Assembly (NCBI GenBank): GCA_038852315.1
Contig: JAWCKF010000009.1
Coordinates: 1 to 58,217 of the forward strand
DNA length: 58,217 bases
Direction of reading: 5' to 3'
Origin: COMBO-56-21 sp038852315
GTDB taxonomy: Archaea > Thermoplasmatota > Thermoplasmata > UBA10834
Shown here: one piece after another, positions 14,644 through 23,143 of the stretch
How positions within the stretch are numbered: the stretch's first letter is position 1
Layout of the letters: the number at the start of each line of letters is the position of its first letter
The notes under the pieces: generated by a model
Database searches by the model: none
What the model was told of the DNA's origin: nothing
What the model saw: only the letters and a program-made list of their open reading frames with translations
Program-made: the position numbers and the translations under genes

Positions 14644-15901
14644 ATGATCCCGCACCTCCCGAGTACAGGTGACACGCGACGAGGTGCCCTGGCGAAACCT
14701 CCACCATCTGCGGCCTCACCTTCCTGCACACATCCGTTGCGAAATCACAACGGTCAACGAACGAGCACCCTGGGAACGGCTTCATGAGGTTGGGCACGGT
14801 CCCCCTGATGACTGCGAGCTCGTCCTTCTTCTCGCCCAGCTTGGGAAACGCCGTCAAGAGCCCCTTCGTGTATGGGTGCAGGGGCTTCGCGAAAAGCTCG
14901 AAGGTCTCGCAGTCCTCGACTATCCGGCCGGCGTACATGATGCACACCCTGTCACAGGTCTCCGCGACCACTCCGAGGTTATGGGTTATGAGCATCATCG
15001 AGTTCCCCTGAATGGTCACGAGCTCTTTCAGGAGCTTCAGCACCTGAGCCTGGATGGTCACGTCCAACGCCGTCGTTGGCTCGTCCGCGATCAGCAGTTT
15101 GGGCGAACAGGACAGCGCGAGTGCTATCATGACCCTCTGCTTCATGCCCCCGCTCAGCTCGTGCGGGTACTGCTTCATCACGTTCTCGGGGGCGGCGATC
15201 CTCACTAGTTTGAGTAGAGCGGCTATCCTCCTGTTCAGCTCCTTCGGGTCATATATGTTCTGGTGGAGTGAGATGACCTCCCCGAGCTGGCTTCCTATGG
15301 TGAACACCGGATCGAGGGCGGTCGAAGGGTCCTGGAATATCATCGATATCTGTCTCCCCCTTATGGCCCGCATCTGATCCTCGCTCCTCGTGAGGAGGTC
15401 GTAGGTCATCGTTGCCGCCGCCCTGCCGACGGCGTCGCTCTGGGGGATGGATTTGGCCTTCCTCTTCAGGTAACTCTTGATGACAGCATATGGCGCAGCC
15501 TCCGGAGGCGCGATCTTGCCGAGGGCCTCCCCCTTGAGGTCACCCATCTCCTGGCCGGATTCCCGCATGCACTCCCTTATTGCCATCTCCCTCTCCGTGG
15601 TCCCCATAGCTGCATACCATTCGCGGGCCTCGGCCTCGTACTGCAAGCGGCGCATCCGCACATCTTCTGGCTCGGCGAAGAATATGCTGCCCCCGGTGAT
15701 TCTGCCTGGGTGTGGGACGAGCCTGAGCATGGAGTAGGCCGTCATGCTCTTGCCGCAGCCCGTCTCTCCCACCACGCCAAGCGATTCCTTCTCATGGATG
15801 ATGAGGTCGATGCCGTCAAGCGCCGTGACCGTCCCTTCGTGGAGGAAGAACTGGGTGCGCACCTCCCTCATCTCCACCAGAGGCCTCCTGCCAGGCATCA
15901 T
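14636..15901 (-). CDS. oppD: Peptide ABC transporter ATP-binding protein (OppD/DppD type) with large insertion
   Basis: Partner ATPase. Walker A GETGCGKSMTAY, Q-loop FQDPSTALDPV, signature LSGGMKQR, Walker B LLIADEPTTALDVT and the cysteine-containing C-terminus CSFVDRCDFATDVC are intact. At 421 residues it is about 90 longer than usual. The excess lies between Walker A and the Q-loop (about residues 75-170), is rich in Glu, Arg and Ala, and is probably helical, near where the ATPase meets the permease. The second OppD in the window (32708-33670) lacks it. ATG 15901 overlaps the oppC stop by 4 nt. Confidence 0.92.
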   Translation of the reverse strand: MMPGRRPLVEMREVRTQFFLHEGTVTALDGIDLIIHEKESLGVVGETGCGKSMTAYSMLRLVPHPGRITGGSIFFAEPEDVRMRRLQYEAEAREWYAAMGTTEREMAIRECMRESGQEMGDLKGEALGKIAPPEAAPYAVIKSYLKRKAKSIPQSDAVGRAAATMTYDLLTRSEDQMRAIRGRQISMIFQDPSTALDPVFTIGSQLGEVISLHQNIYDPKELNRRIAALLKLVRIAAPENVMKQYPHELSGGMKQRVMIALALSCSPKLLIADEPTTALDVTIQAQVLKLLKELVTIQGNSMMLITHNLGVVAETCDRVCIMYAGRIVEDCETFELFAKPLHPYTKGLLTAFPKLGEKKDELAVIRGTVPNLMKPFPGCSFVDRCDFATDVCRKVRPQMVEVSPGHLVACHLYSGGAGSYV

Positions 15902-16830
15902 CTTCTCAGCCCCTTCATGCGCGGGTCGAGCACGTCTCGCAGTCCGTCACCGAACAGGTTGAACCCGAGCACCGTGATCAGTAGCACGACCCCGGGGAAC
16001 GTGGAGATCCAGGGGGCGTCGGCCAGATATGGCATCCCGCGGAACAGCATGTAACCCCAGCTGGGCGTGGGCGGTTGGGTCCCTGCCCCGAGGAAGCTGA
16101 GGCTCGCCTCTATCGTTATCGCGTCTGCGACCCCGATGGAGGCCCAGACGATGAGCGGCGCGAGACAGTTAGGGAGGACGTGCCAGAACATTATCCTAGA
16201 GTTGTTAGCGCCAAGTGCCCTGCTCGCCTCCACGAAGAGCCTCTCTCTGACTGACAGCGCCTGACCGCGCATGAGCCTCGCGAACCCCGCCCAGTACGAT
16301 ATCGATATCGCAACTATCACGTTCTGGAGGCTGGGGCCTAGTGCGGCTGCGAGGGCAAGGGCCAGGAGGAACGGCGGGAAGGTCCAGAAGAGGTCTATCG
16401 TACCTGCTATGATGTAGTCTACCTTGCCTCCGAAGTATCCCGCGGTCAGCCCCAAGACCATACCCAACATCAGCGAGAGCAACACCGCTACGGTGGCGAC
16501 CGTGAGGGACACCCTGGTTCCCCAGATCACCCTGCTGAAGATGTCCCTGCCGAGCTCGTCCGTCCCGAACCAGTTCGTAGCCGAAGGCGGCAGTATCTTC
16601 TTCTCAGGGTCGAGTTCAGACGGCGTCGGGTCGGCCAGTGGCAGCACTGGTGCAAGGAGAGCGAGGGCAACCATGATGACTATTATGGCCAGACCGACGT
16701 CGACCATCCGGTTCCGCAGACATCTCCTGCCGAACTCCCAAACCCCCCGACGGATCTGTCCGACGCGCCTGAGGCCGCCGTCCATCCTCCATGCGATGAG
16801 CTGGTCGTTCAGTGTCTTGCGAAACCTCAT
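15898..16830 (-). CDS. oppC: Peptide ABC transporter permease (DppC/OppC type)
   Basis: Membrane subunit of about 310 residues with six predicted helices. The N-terminal OppC_N segment includes the first membrane helix (about 40-60) and the LPPSATNWFGTDELGRDIFSR motif region typical of DppC. The EAA loop coupling to the ATPase is EASRALGANNSRIMFWHVLPN. It overlaps oppB by 4 nt on one side and oppD by 4 nt on the other, so the subunits are translationally coupled. Confidence 0.93.
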   Translation of the reverse strand: MRFRKTLNDQLIAWRMDGGLRRVGQIRRGVWEFGRRCLRNRMVDVGLAIIVIMVALALLAPVLPLADPTPSELDPEKKILPPSATNWFGTDELGRDIFSRVIWGTRVSLTVATVAVLLSLMLGMVLGLTAGYFGGKVDYIIAGTIDLFWTFPPFLLALALAAALGPSLQNVIVAISISYWAGFARLMRGQALSVRERLFVEASRALGANNSRIMFWHVLPNCLAPLIVWASIGVADAITIEASLSFLGAGTQPPTPSWGYMLFRGMPYLADAPWISTFPGVVLLITVLGFNLFGDGLRDVLDPRMKGLRR

Positions 16831-17768
16831 CCCAGCCTCACCCTCGGATCTGCCAAAGCATAGAGAATATCCGCGATCAGGTTGCCAAGCACCACGAATA
16901 TTGCCAGGACCATGATGCAGCCCTGAACCGTCGGGAAATCATGGTTCGTGATGGAGCTCGTGAGGAGCATGCCGAGCCCGGGCCACGAGAAGACCGTTTC
17001 TACTACCACCGCACCGGCCACGAACCACCCGATGTCGAGTCCGATGACAGTTATGACCGGGAGCAGAGCGTTTCTGAGAGCGTGCCTGAAGATGACCTCG
17101 CGTTCCGGGAGACCGCGCGACCGCAGCTGGGTCACGAAGTCCTGTCGCATCACCTCGAGCATGCTGGACCGCATCATCCTTGTGGTTAGGGCGGCGTTGC
17201 CCAGGCCCAATGTCATCGCTGGCAGGATTATGCTGCTGAAACCGCCGACCGTCCCCTGGAGGGGGAGCCATCCCAGGTAAACTGCGAAGAGCAACATGAG
17301 CAAGATGCCGAGCCAGAACGACGGCATGGCATATGCGACAAGCGTGAAGACCATCACACCCCTGTCCGCCCACGTGTTCTGCCTGAGGGCGGCGAACACC
17401 CCTAGGGGGATGCCTATCGAGTAGGATATGGCTAAGCCGATACCCATGAGCTGGAGGGTCCTTGGGAGCCTCTGAATTATCAGATAGCTGACGTCGACGT
17501 TCAGTGTGCCTCGAGAGACTGACTTCCCGAGGTCTCCGTGGAACAGCCGCTCGAGGAACATGCCGTACTGGACGAGGAAGGGCTTGTCGAAGCCGTACTT
17601 CTCCCGGAGCGCCTGCAGCTCCTCAGGAGTCACCCTCGGAGGAGCTATGGCCACGATTGGATCGCCAGGGGTCAGATAGAGCATCAGAAACACGATGAAC
17701 GTCGCGAGCATGATCACGGGTATCGCGAGGAGTATCTTCCTCACGACATACGACACCAGGTCCGCCAA
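16827..17768 (-). CDS. oppB: Peptide ABC transporter permease (DppB/OppB type)
   Basis: Membrane subunit of 313 residues. The first helix (about 10-32) leads into the conserved external segment TPGDPIVAIAPP and YGFDKPFLVQY, followed by LGKSVSRG, and the EAA loop appears as TQLRSRGLPEREVIFRHALRN. It has six predicted helices. It lies between the substrate-binding protein gene (119 nt upstream) and oppC. Confidence 0.93.
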   Translation of the reverse strand: MADLVSYVVRKILLAIPVIMLATFIVFLMLYLTPGDPIVAIAPPRVTPEELQALREKYGFDKPFLVQYGMFLERLFHGDLGKSVSRGTLNVDVSYLIIQRLPRTLQLMGIGLAISYSIGIPLGVFAALRQNTWADRGVMVFTLVAYAMPSFWLGILLMLLFAVYLGWLPLQGTVGGFSSIILPAMTLGLGNAALTTRMMRSSMLEVMRQDFVTQLRSRGLPEREVIFRHALRNALLPVITVIGLDIGWFVAGAVVVETVFSWPGLGMLLTSSITNHDFPTVQGCIMVLAIFVVLGNLIADILYALADPRVRLG

Positions 17769-17887
17769 ATATCAGCACCCTATCCTTGCCTCTATGCCGT
17801 CTGGCATCAGCTCATTTCACCGCGCGTTCTCATCGTTCCCAGCAGCGTGAAAGTGAAACATGGGTAAAGGGTTTGTCGGTGCCACCA

Positions 17888-19630
17888 CTACTTCTGGATG
17901 TCGACATCCAAGATGTTGATGGTCTGCTCCTGGCCCAGCGGATGGACGTACCATCCCACGACATGGTTGTGTATCGCGAAGATCTGGTGCCAGAATATTA
18001 TGGGTATCCTGGGTGCCTGCGTCAGCAGCCTGATGTGCGCAAGCGTCGCGTTCTCGGAGAACGCCTCCTCCGTCTCTGCGAAGGTCCAGTTCGCGACGTA
18101 CTTGTCGAACACATCGGGGTCGTGGTAGTGCGCGTAGCCCGAGCCGTTCGGAGAAGCCCAATCGCCGAAGTGCCAGTCCAGGATCTCCGCCCTGGGCCAC
18201 GAGAACCAGAAGAGTATGGCGTCATGCAGTCCTTCGGATGCCCGCGACCTCAGGTCTGTCTCCCCGTACTGTGCCAGCTGTACGTGTACGCCTATAGACT
18301 GGAACTGCGTGAGCAGTATCTCAGCCATGAGCACGTCCTCGTCCTTGTTGGTGGTCCACAGTGGCAACGTGAGCTCGACATTCGACTCGTTCTCGAGCCA
18401 CACATCGCTGTCCCTGTTCTCCCATCCAGCTGCGGCGAAGAGAGCCATAGCCTTGGTCAGGTCGTAGCTGTAGTTGTACTCAGCCGGCACATTCCTCGAC
18501 TCCGGCATGATGGGGGGCAATATGTTGGTACCCTCCTGGCCGATGCCGTACCAGACCGTCTGAAGTATCTGTGTCCTGTTTATGGCGAACCCGAAGGCAC
18601 GTCTCAGTGTGGGGTTGTCCCAGGGTGCTTTCTGGCAGTTGAAGTCTATGTGGTATGTGCCCTGGCCTGGCGCGGTTATCACGGTCATATCGGGGTTGGC
18701 TCTGTAAGTCGCAACCTTCGAGGGAGGAACCTGCTGTAGGATGTCGATTGCGCCGCTCTCGAACCCGGCGAGTCTCGCAGCCTGGTCAGGGATGATCCTG
18801 TAGATGATCTTGTCGATCTTCGCGGGGCCTTTGTTGACATACCAGGACGCGCCCCAGTTGTAGTCTTCGTTCTTCACCAAGGTGATGTGGTCACCAGGCA
18901 CCCATTCGCTCATCTTGAAAGGTCCAGTGCCAATCACCTTTCTGTAGTTCGAAGCGATCCCGTAGTTCTCGACGCCTAGCTCCCACAGAGCGTCCGGACC
19001 TATCATGCTGCCATAGAGGTGCGATATGTTGAAGATCAGCGCCACATCCGCCCAAGTGAGGTTGAGTACCAGGTTGTAATCGTCCTTGCACCAGATGCCG
19101 ACATCCGGCCAACCGGAATAGTCCGTGGTGCCCCAGTAGCTCGGGCAGTTCTTTATTGCCCAGAACTCGTAGGCAACCCAGCTCTCGTTCTGCGCGTACC
19201 ACTCGATTGTCCTCTTGACAGAATGGCTGTTGAAGGGCGTCCCATCATGGTACTTGACGCCCTGCTTCAGGCGTATCTCGAGCTTCGGGTTGTCTGGGTC
19301 CGACCGGTTCATGTTCCACCACTCAGCCAGGCCCGGGACGTATGCACCGTTCAAGTCTCTTGAGATGAGTGTCTCGTATATCATCCCAGGCGGACCGTAC
19401 ATCGCGCTGGTCCTCGCCGGGTTCATCGTCTCGACATCAGAGGTCATTGCGATGACTAGGACCTTCTCCTCCTTCTTCTCGAACACTCCTACCGCCCAAG
19501 CTCCCGCAAGTGCGGCTATGATCAGGACCACGGCCACTACGACCGCGATCATCATCTTGCTCTTGGGCCTTGCTGGAGCGCCTGCCGGGGGCGTGACCTC
19601 ACTCTTCGGTTCCTCTGAAGGACTTTCCAA
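17888..19630 (-). CDS. oppA: Peptide ABC transporter substrate-binding protein (SBP family 5)
   Basis: Extracellular binding protein of 580 residues that captures peptides for the OppBCDF complex. The N-terminus has a Pro/Ser-rich cytosolic stretch and one hydrophobic helix (about 26-48), which probably anchors it rather than being cleaved. The mature part shows family 5 hallmarks: MNPARTSAMYGPPGMIYETL, LKQGVKYHDGTPFNSHSVKRT, YGIASNYRKVIGTGPFKMSE and LRRAFGFAINR. Several Asn-X-Ser/Thr sites suit an exported glycoprotein. The transcript starts from a TATA box at 19748-19756, giving a leader of about 95 nt. Confidence 0.94.
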   Translation of the reverse strand: MESPSEEPKSEVTPPAGAPARPKSKMMIAVVVAVVLIIAALAGAWAVGVFEKKEEKVLVIAMTSDVETMNPARTSAMYGPPGMIYETLISRDLNGAYVPGLAEWWNMNRSDPDNPKLEIRLKQGVKYHDGTPFNSHSVKRTIEWYAQNESWVAYEFWAIKNCPSYWGTTDYSGWPDVGIWCKDDYNLVLNLTWADVALIFNISHLYGSMIGPDALWELGVENYGIASNYRKVIGTGPFKMSEWVPGDHITLVKNEDYNWGASWYVNKGPAKIDKIIYRIIPDQAARLAGFESGAIDILQQVPPSKVATYRANPDMTVITAPGQGTYHIDFNCQKAPWDNPTLRRAFGFAINRTQILQTVWYGIGQEGTNILPPIMPESRNVPAEYNYSYDLTKAMALFAAAGWENRDSDVWLENESNVELTLPLWTTNKDEDVLMAEILLTQFQSIGVHVQLAQYGETDLRSRASEGLHDAILFWFSWPRAEILDWHFGDWASPNGSGYAHYHDPDVFDKYVANWTFAETEEAFSENATLAHIRLLTQAPRIPIIFWHQIFAIHNHVVGWYVHPLGQEQTINILDVDIQK

Positions 19631-20088
19631 GTTCTTTCCCTCCTGTTTTGGACGAAGCAGGGCTGTAGAGCACGGTAGCGGATCGGTTCAAAGAAGCCCT
19701 AAGTACCCCCCTGCCTCCCCTCGTCTATCCAAAATCACACTTCTTCGTATTTATAAGGTTCTCTCGGCTCTCTCTGGCGATTTGGCACGGCTGGCGTTGA
19801 CAAAGTGCTTCCCATGAGGCTTCCCTGTAGATGCCAAGCATGATTGCATGGAGGCGACGCGCTATCGCCTGGCGGCGTCAGGTCTTGATGCTGCTGCTGA
19901 GACTCCGCATGGGTTCCCGTCTCGACGGAACCATATTGCCTTCGTCTAGACTCAAGACTTGCTAGTCGGAGTACTGCATCATTGAGAGTCTGAGGATGGT
20001 TCCTTCCACGAGCGAGAGCGCCAGTCCGCAACCTTCAAGTTTAACCTGTACTTCGGGGCTCAATGACACGAGCGAGGTCTTATCGCGC
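19631..20088. other. Intergenic region between divergent transporter genes
   Basis: No supported coding frame in 458 nt. It contains the minus-strand TATA box (19748-19756), a hairpin GGTTCCCGT-CTCG-ACGGAACC (19912-19932, one bulged base), and a TATA-like AGTTTAACC near 20039-20047 suitable for the EamA gene. The middle part (about 19770-20030) is unexplained. Confidence 0.5.
19748..19756 (-). promoter_or_regulatory. TATA box of the peptide transporter operon
   Basis: Minus-strand TTATAAATA, about 120 nt before the substrate-binding protein ATG. Confidence 0.6.
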
Positions 20089-20961
20089 ATGGAACTGTGG
20101 TTCTTCCTAGCCGTGGTCGTGGCCCTTTTCTGGGGCGTAAGCCAGATATTCGCCAAGTATAGCACCGCCAGGATAGGAGTTGCCGGGATGGCCCTTCTCG
20201 TGACACTGGTCGAAACCCCTCTGTACGCCATGGGATTTTTGACGTTCAGGAACGAAATCGACATGTCTGCTTGGGATGCGGTCTTCGCAACATCGACCTG
20301 CCTCCTGGGGCTGGCTGGATACCTTTGTTTCTTCGAATCGATAGTGGACGGTCAAGTGGCGATCGCGGGGACGATTTCCGCGGCCTATCCCGTTTTGGTG
20401 GTGTTGGGCGCCATAGTCTTCCTGTCAGAATCTATGACCTTGGTGCAAGCCTTTGGCGTGCTCCTGATAATCGGAGGTGTGCTAGCACTTTCCTATGAGC
20501 CGGAACCTGGTACGGCGCATGCCATAACGAGAAGGTCTCTCACTTTCGCTTTCCTAGCGTTCTTCGCATGGGGTGTCTGGGGACTGTTCTCTAAGGTCGC
20601 CGTTGAGAAGATAACGGCGGGGAACCTGTTCGGCTTCTATGTCATCTCTTCCCTGACTGCGCCCCTGCTGTACTCCTGGGTCAGGCGGGTGCGGCCCCCT
20701 GCCAACGTCCCGAAGAGTCCGACAAGGAAGGCGTGGTCCTTCGGTGCTGTGGCGCTTGCAACCAACGTGTTCGGCGCAATGGCATACAGCTACGCCCTGG
20801 AGGTCGGAAACGCCTCCCTGGTCGTCCCCACTTCCAGCGCTTACCCGATAGTGACGGTCGTCCTCGCCGTGGCTCTTCTGAAGGAGAAGGTTCACAGGAC
20901 GCAGTGGCTCTGGCTCGCCGCGGTCCTGGCAGGGCTCATACTCGTAGGTCTGACCTTCTGA
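20089..20961 (+). CDS. EamA/DMT-family transporter
   Basis: Membrane protein of about 290 residues with ten predicted helices arranged as two EamA repeats (about 1-140 and 150-288). The signature AIAGTISAAYPVLVVLGAIVF near the end of the first half recurs as LVVPTSSAYPIVTVVLAVALL near the end of the second. The family exports amino acids and other metabolites; the substrate cannot be read from sequence. ATG 20089 is chosen because the protein then begins directly with helix 1; the upstream extension is not conserved-looking. The gene stands alone. Confidence 0.88.
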   Translation: MELWFFLAVVVALFWGVSQIFAKYSTARIGVAGMALLVTLVETPLYAMGFLTFRNEIDMSAWDAVFATSTCLLGLAGYLCFFESIVDGQVAIAGTISAAYPVLVVLGAIVFLSESMTLVQAFGVLLIIGGVLALSYEPEPGTAHAITRRSLTFAFLAFFAWGVWGLFSKVAVEKITAGNLFGFYVISSLTAPLLYSWVRRVRPPANVPKSPTRKAWSFGAVALATNVFGAMAYSYALEVGNASLVVPTSSAYPIVTVVLAVALLKEKVHRTQWLWLAAVLAGLILVGLTF

Positions 20962-20974
20962 ACGGGGGCTAACA

Positions 20975-20983
20975 TAGATATAC
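20975..20983 (+). promoter_or_regulatory. TATA box of tRNA-Arg
   Basis: TAGATATAC is centred about 26 nt before the mature tRNA 5' end at 21005, the standard archaeal distance. Confidence 0.7.
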
Positions 20984-21004
20984 GCACTCGCCGTATCGAA
21001 GCGC

Positions 21005-21138
21005 GGGCCTGTAGTGTAGCTCGGATATCACAGAGGCCTCCGGTGCGCCACAGGGCGCGTGGGAAAGCCTCAAACTCGGGTTCGAATGGGGCGTCGGTAT
21101 TTCGGCATTCAGCGCCCCCGGAAGTCCCGACAGGCCCG
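21005..21138 (+). tRNA. tRNA-Arg (CCG) with two predicted introns
   Basis: Acceptor GGGCCTG (21005-21011) pairs perfectly with CAGGCCC (21131-21137), discriminator G. The D-arm is GTGT...TCAC with GG in the loop. The anticodon stem GAGGC/GCCTC encloses 29 nt: loop CTCCGG (anticodon CCG) plus about 22 nt of intron at the canonical 37/38 position. T-stem TCGGG and loop TTCGAAT are followed by about 38 nt (near 21088-21125) before the 3' stem strand CCCGA, so a second intron is inferred at the T-loop/T-stem border. Removing both gives a 74-nt cloverleaf with a 4-nt variable loop. Exact splice points may shift by a few bases. No CCA is encoded. Confidence 0.88.
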
Positions 21139-21156
21139 CTGGCCCCTCCCCATCAG

Positions 21157-21167
21157 CATATTATATC
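21157..21167 (+). promoter_or_regulatory. TATA box of the phosphomevalonate dehydratase operon
   Basis: CATATTATATC is centred about 27 nt before ATG 21191, implying a leaderless transcript and fixing the start of the large-subunit gene. Confidence 0.65.
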
Positions 21168-21190
21168 TGTCCAGTGTTCTCCGGAACATC

Positions 21191-22354
21191 ATGCACCTGA
21201 CGGGAGAGGAGGAGCGGATTCTGGCCGGCGAGCGGGGGCCGGGCATGCAGAAGGCGATGGAACTCGTGGTCGCACTCGGTGACATATATGGTGCCCGAAG
21301 GCTGATACCCATAGCATCTGCGCAGATCTCAGGAGCTTCGTTCAAGACCATAGGCGAGGCTGGCATTCGGTTCATAGAGGACTTCTCGACGAAGGCCAGG
21401 GTTTCTGTTCACGCCTCACTCAACCCTCTTGGCATGGACGTACGGCGCTGGCGGTCCATGGGCGTGGACCATGACTTCTGGAAACAGCAAAGAAGAATCA
21501 TCAAGGCATACTCCTCCATGGGCGTAGAACCTCTGTACACGTGCACACCATATCTTGCGGGCAACAGGCCCAGACGCGGACAGCACCTGGCATGGGCCGA
21601 ATCCTCCGCGACAGTGTTCGCAAACTCATACCTCGGCGCGATGACGAACAGGGAGGGAGGCCCATCCGCCCTGGCTGCTGCCGTTGTCGGCAAGACGGCC
21701 GAGTACGGACTTCATCTGGAGGAGAACAGGAAGCCGAGGATCAGGATAGACATCGAGGGCCTGCCGGACGGACTCATCCCCCTCGCGGGTTATCTGGTCG
21801 GCAAGATAGCCGGAAAGCGCATCCCCCTGATCACAGGACTCCGGATGACGGCAGACCAGCACAAGTCCTTCGGTGCTGCAATGGCGGCGACAAGTGCAGT
21901 GTCGATGTACGTTTTCTCAGAACCCGAGAGGAGACCGGACCAATCCTGCATAGAGGAGCGCGTCAGCCTTCCTAGATCCGAGGTGGAGCAGGCAGCGGAG
22001 GACCTCACAGGCGACGACTCATGGGACCTAGTGGCTATCGGATGTCCACACTGTTCTGCGGCGGAGCTACGAGCAATGGCCCGATTTCTCAAGGGCAGGC
22101 GGCCGAACAGACAGTGCGACGCCTGGTTCTGCACCTCCAGGAAGGTCTATGCGAGCTGCCCCAGAGAGGTCGCGATCCTGAGTCGGTTCGGGAAGGTGCT
22201 TTGCGATACGTGCATGGTAGTCGCTCCCATCGAAAAGATCTACAACAGGACTGCGTCGGATTCAGGCAAGGCCATGGTATACCTTCCCACATTGGGCAGG
22301 CAGAGGGCATCCTTCAGACCTAGGGAGAGACTCCTGGAGGCGATTTCACGATAA
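21191..22354 (+). CDS. Phosphomevalonate dehydratase large subunit (aconitase X catalytic)
   Basis: Iron-sulfur dehydratase subunit that turns (R)-mevalonate 5-phosphate into trans-anhydromevalonate 5-phosphate in the archaeal mevalonate pathway. The 387-residue product begins MHLTGEEERILAGERGPGMQ, as family members do, and contains the AcnX elements GVEPLYTCTPYLAGNRPRRG, AWAESSATVFANSYLGAMTNREGGP and cysteines CPHCSA, DAWFCTS and LCDTC, candidates for the [4Fe-4S] ligands. A longer upstream frame overlaps tRNA-Arg and is rejected. The small subunit follows with a 7-nt overlap. Confidence 0.92.
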   Translation: MHLTGEEERILAGERGPGMQKAMELVVALGDIYGARRLIPIASAQISGASFKTIGEAGIRFIEDFSTKARVSVHASLNPLGMDVRRWRSMGVDHDFWKQQRRIIKAYSSMGVEPLYTCTPYLAGNRPRRGQHLAWAESSATVFANSYLGAMTNREGGPSALAAAVVGKTAEYGLHLEENRKPRIRIDIEGLPDGLIPLAGYLVGKIAGKRIPLITGLRMTADQHKSFGAAMAATSAVSMYVFSEPERRPDQSCIEERVSLPRSEVEQAAEDLTGDDSWDLVAIGCPHCSAAELRAMARFLKGRRPNRQCDAWFCTSRKVYASCPREVAILSRFGKVLCDTCMVVAPIEKIYNRTASDSGKAMVYLPTLGRQRASFRPRERLLEAISR

Positions 22355-23133
22355 TCAGCGCAAGGAAGATAAGGGGCGGGAAGGCGTGGGCTCGGGCGAT
22401 TGTGTGCCAGAACCCCGTGTCCTTCCTCGGCGGCGTTGACCCCGACACTGGGGTGATAGTCGACTGTGAGTGCGAATCCCAGGGATCGAGTGTGGAGGGG
22501 AAGGTGTTCTGCTTCCCCTACGGGAGGGGAAGCACGGTCGGTTCCTACGTGATGTACCAGCTACGCCTGAACGGGAAGGCGCCTGCGGCGATAGTCAACT
22601 CCACGGCCGAGCCGATCGTGGCCACAGGGGCTATCATAGCCGAGATACCGATGGTCGATTGCGTGGACACGGGCATCCTGAGGACAGGGGACGAGATCGT
22701 TCTCGATGCGGACGCGGGCAAGGTGGAGGTCCTGAACGTCGTTGACAAGCACGTCGTCACCAACATCATCCGTTCGGGAGGAAAGGTGTTGCTCCTTCGG
22801 AGGAGCGACAAAGTCGGGTCTTATCGGGGACTGTGGGCGGGCGTATCTGGCTTCATAGAGAAGGGAGAGAGCGACGAGGACGCAGCCAGGAGAGAGCTTC
22901 GCGAGGAGATAGGGCTCGGGAACCCGAGGTTCGTGAGGAGGCTGGAGCCGATGATGTTCAGGGACGGCGACACAGTGTGGTGCGTCCACCCGTTCCTGGT
23001 CGACGTCAAGGACTTCGCAGTGAATACCGACTGGGAACACCAGGGGTACGAGTGGGTCGCGCCGCGCGAAGTCGCCAAGTTCCCGACCGTGCCGGGCCTC
23101 CAGCAGGTCATATGGAAGTTGCTGGACCTATGA
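22348..23133 (+). CDS. Phosphomevalonate dehydratase small subunit (DUF126) fused to a Nudix hydrolase
   Basis: Residues about 1-125 form the AcnX swivel domain, with NPVSFLGGVDPDTG, FPYGRGSTVGSYVMYQL and AIVNSTAEPIVATGAI. Residues about 133-260 are a Nudix domain with the full box GFIEKGESDEDAARRELREEIG and a following WEHQGYEWV strand. Normally DUF126 proteins are about 130 residues and end after the first part. No ATG, GTG or TTG precedes the first conserved strand: GGAGG (22336-22340) points to ACG 22348 or ATA 22351, while GTG 22402 would remove that strand. The Nudix substrate may be an isoprenoid phosphate (isopentenyl diphosphate or similar), inferred only from the fusion. Confidence 0.85.
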   Translation, partial: TIISARKIRGGKAWARAIVCQNPVSFLGGVDPDTGVIVDCECESQGSSVEGKVFCFPYGRGSTVGSYVMYQLRLNGKAPAAIVNSTAEPIVATGAIIAEIPMVDCVDTGILRTGDEIVLDADAGKVEVLNVVDKHVVTNIIRSGGKVLLLRRSDKVGSYRGLWAGVSGFIEKGESDEDAARRELREEIGLGNPRFVRRLEPMMFRDGDTVWCVHPFLVDVKDFAVNTDWEHQGYEWVAPREVAKFPTVPGLQQVIWKLLDL

Positions 23134-23143
23134 GTGCCGAGAT

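Noticed and set aside
21059..21190. N-terminal extension of the dehydratase large subunit
   Set aside because: It would translate the tRNA-Arg and its T-arm intron; the TATA box and family start both point to ATG 21191.
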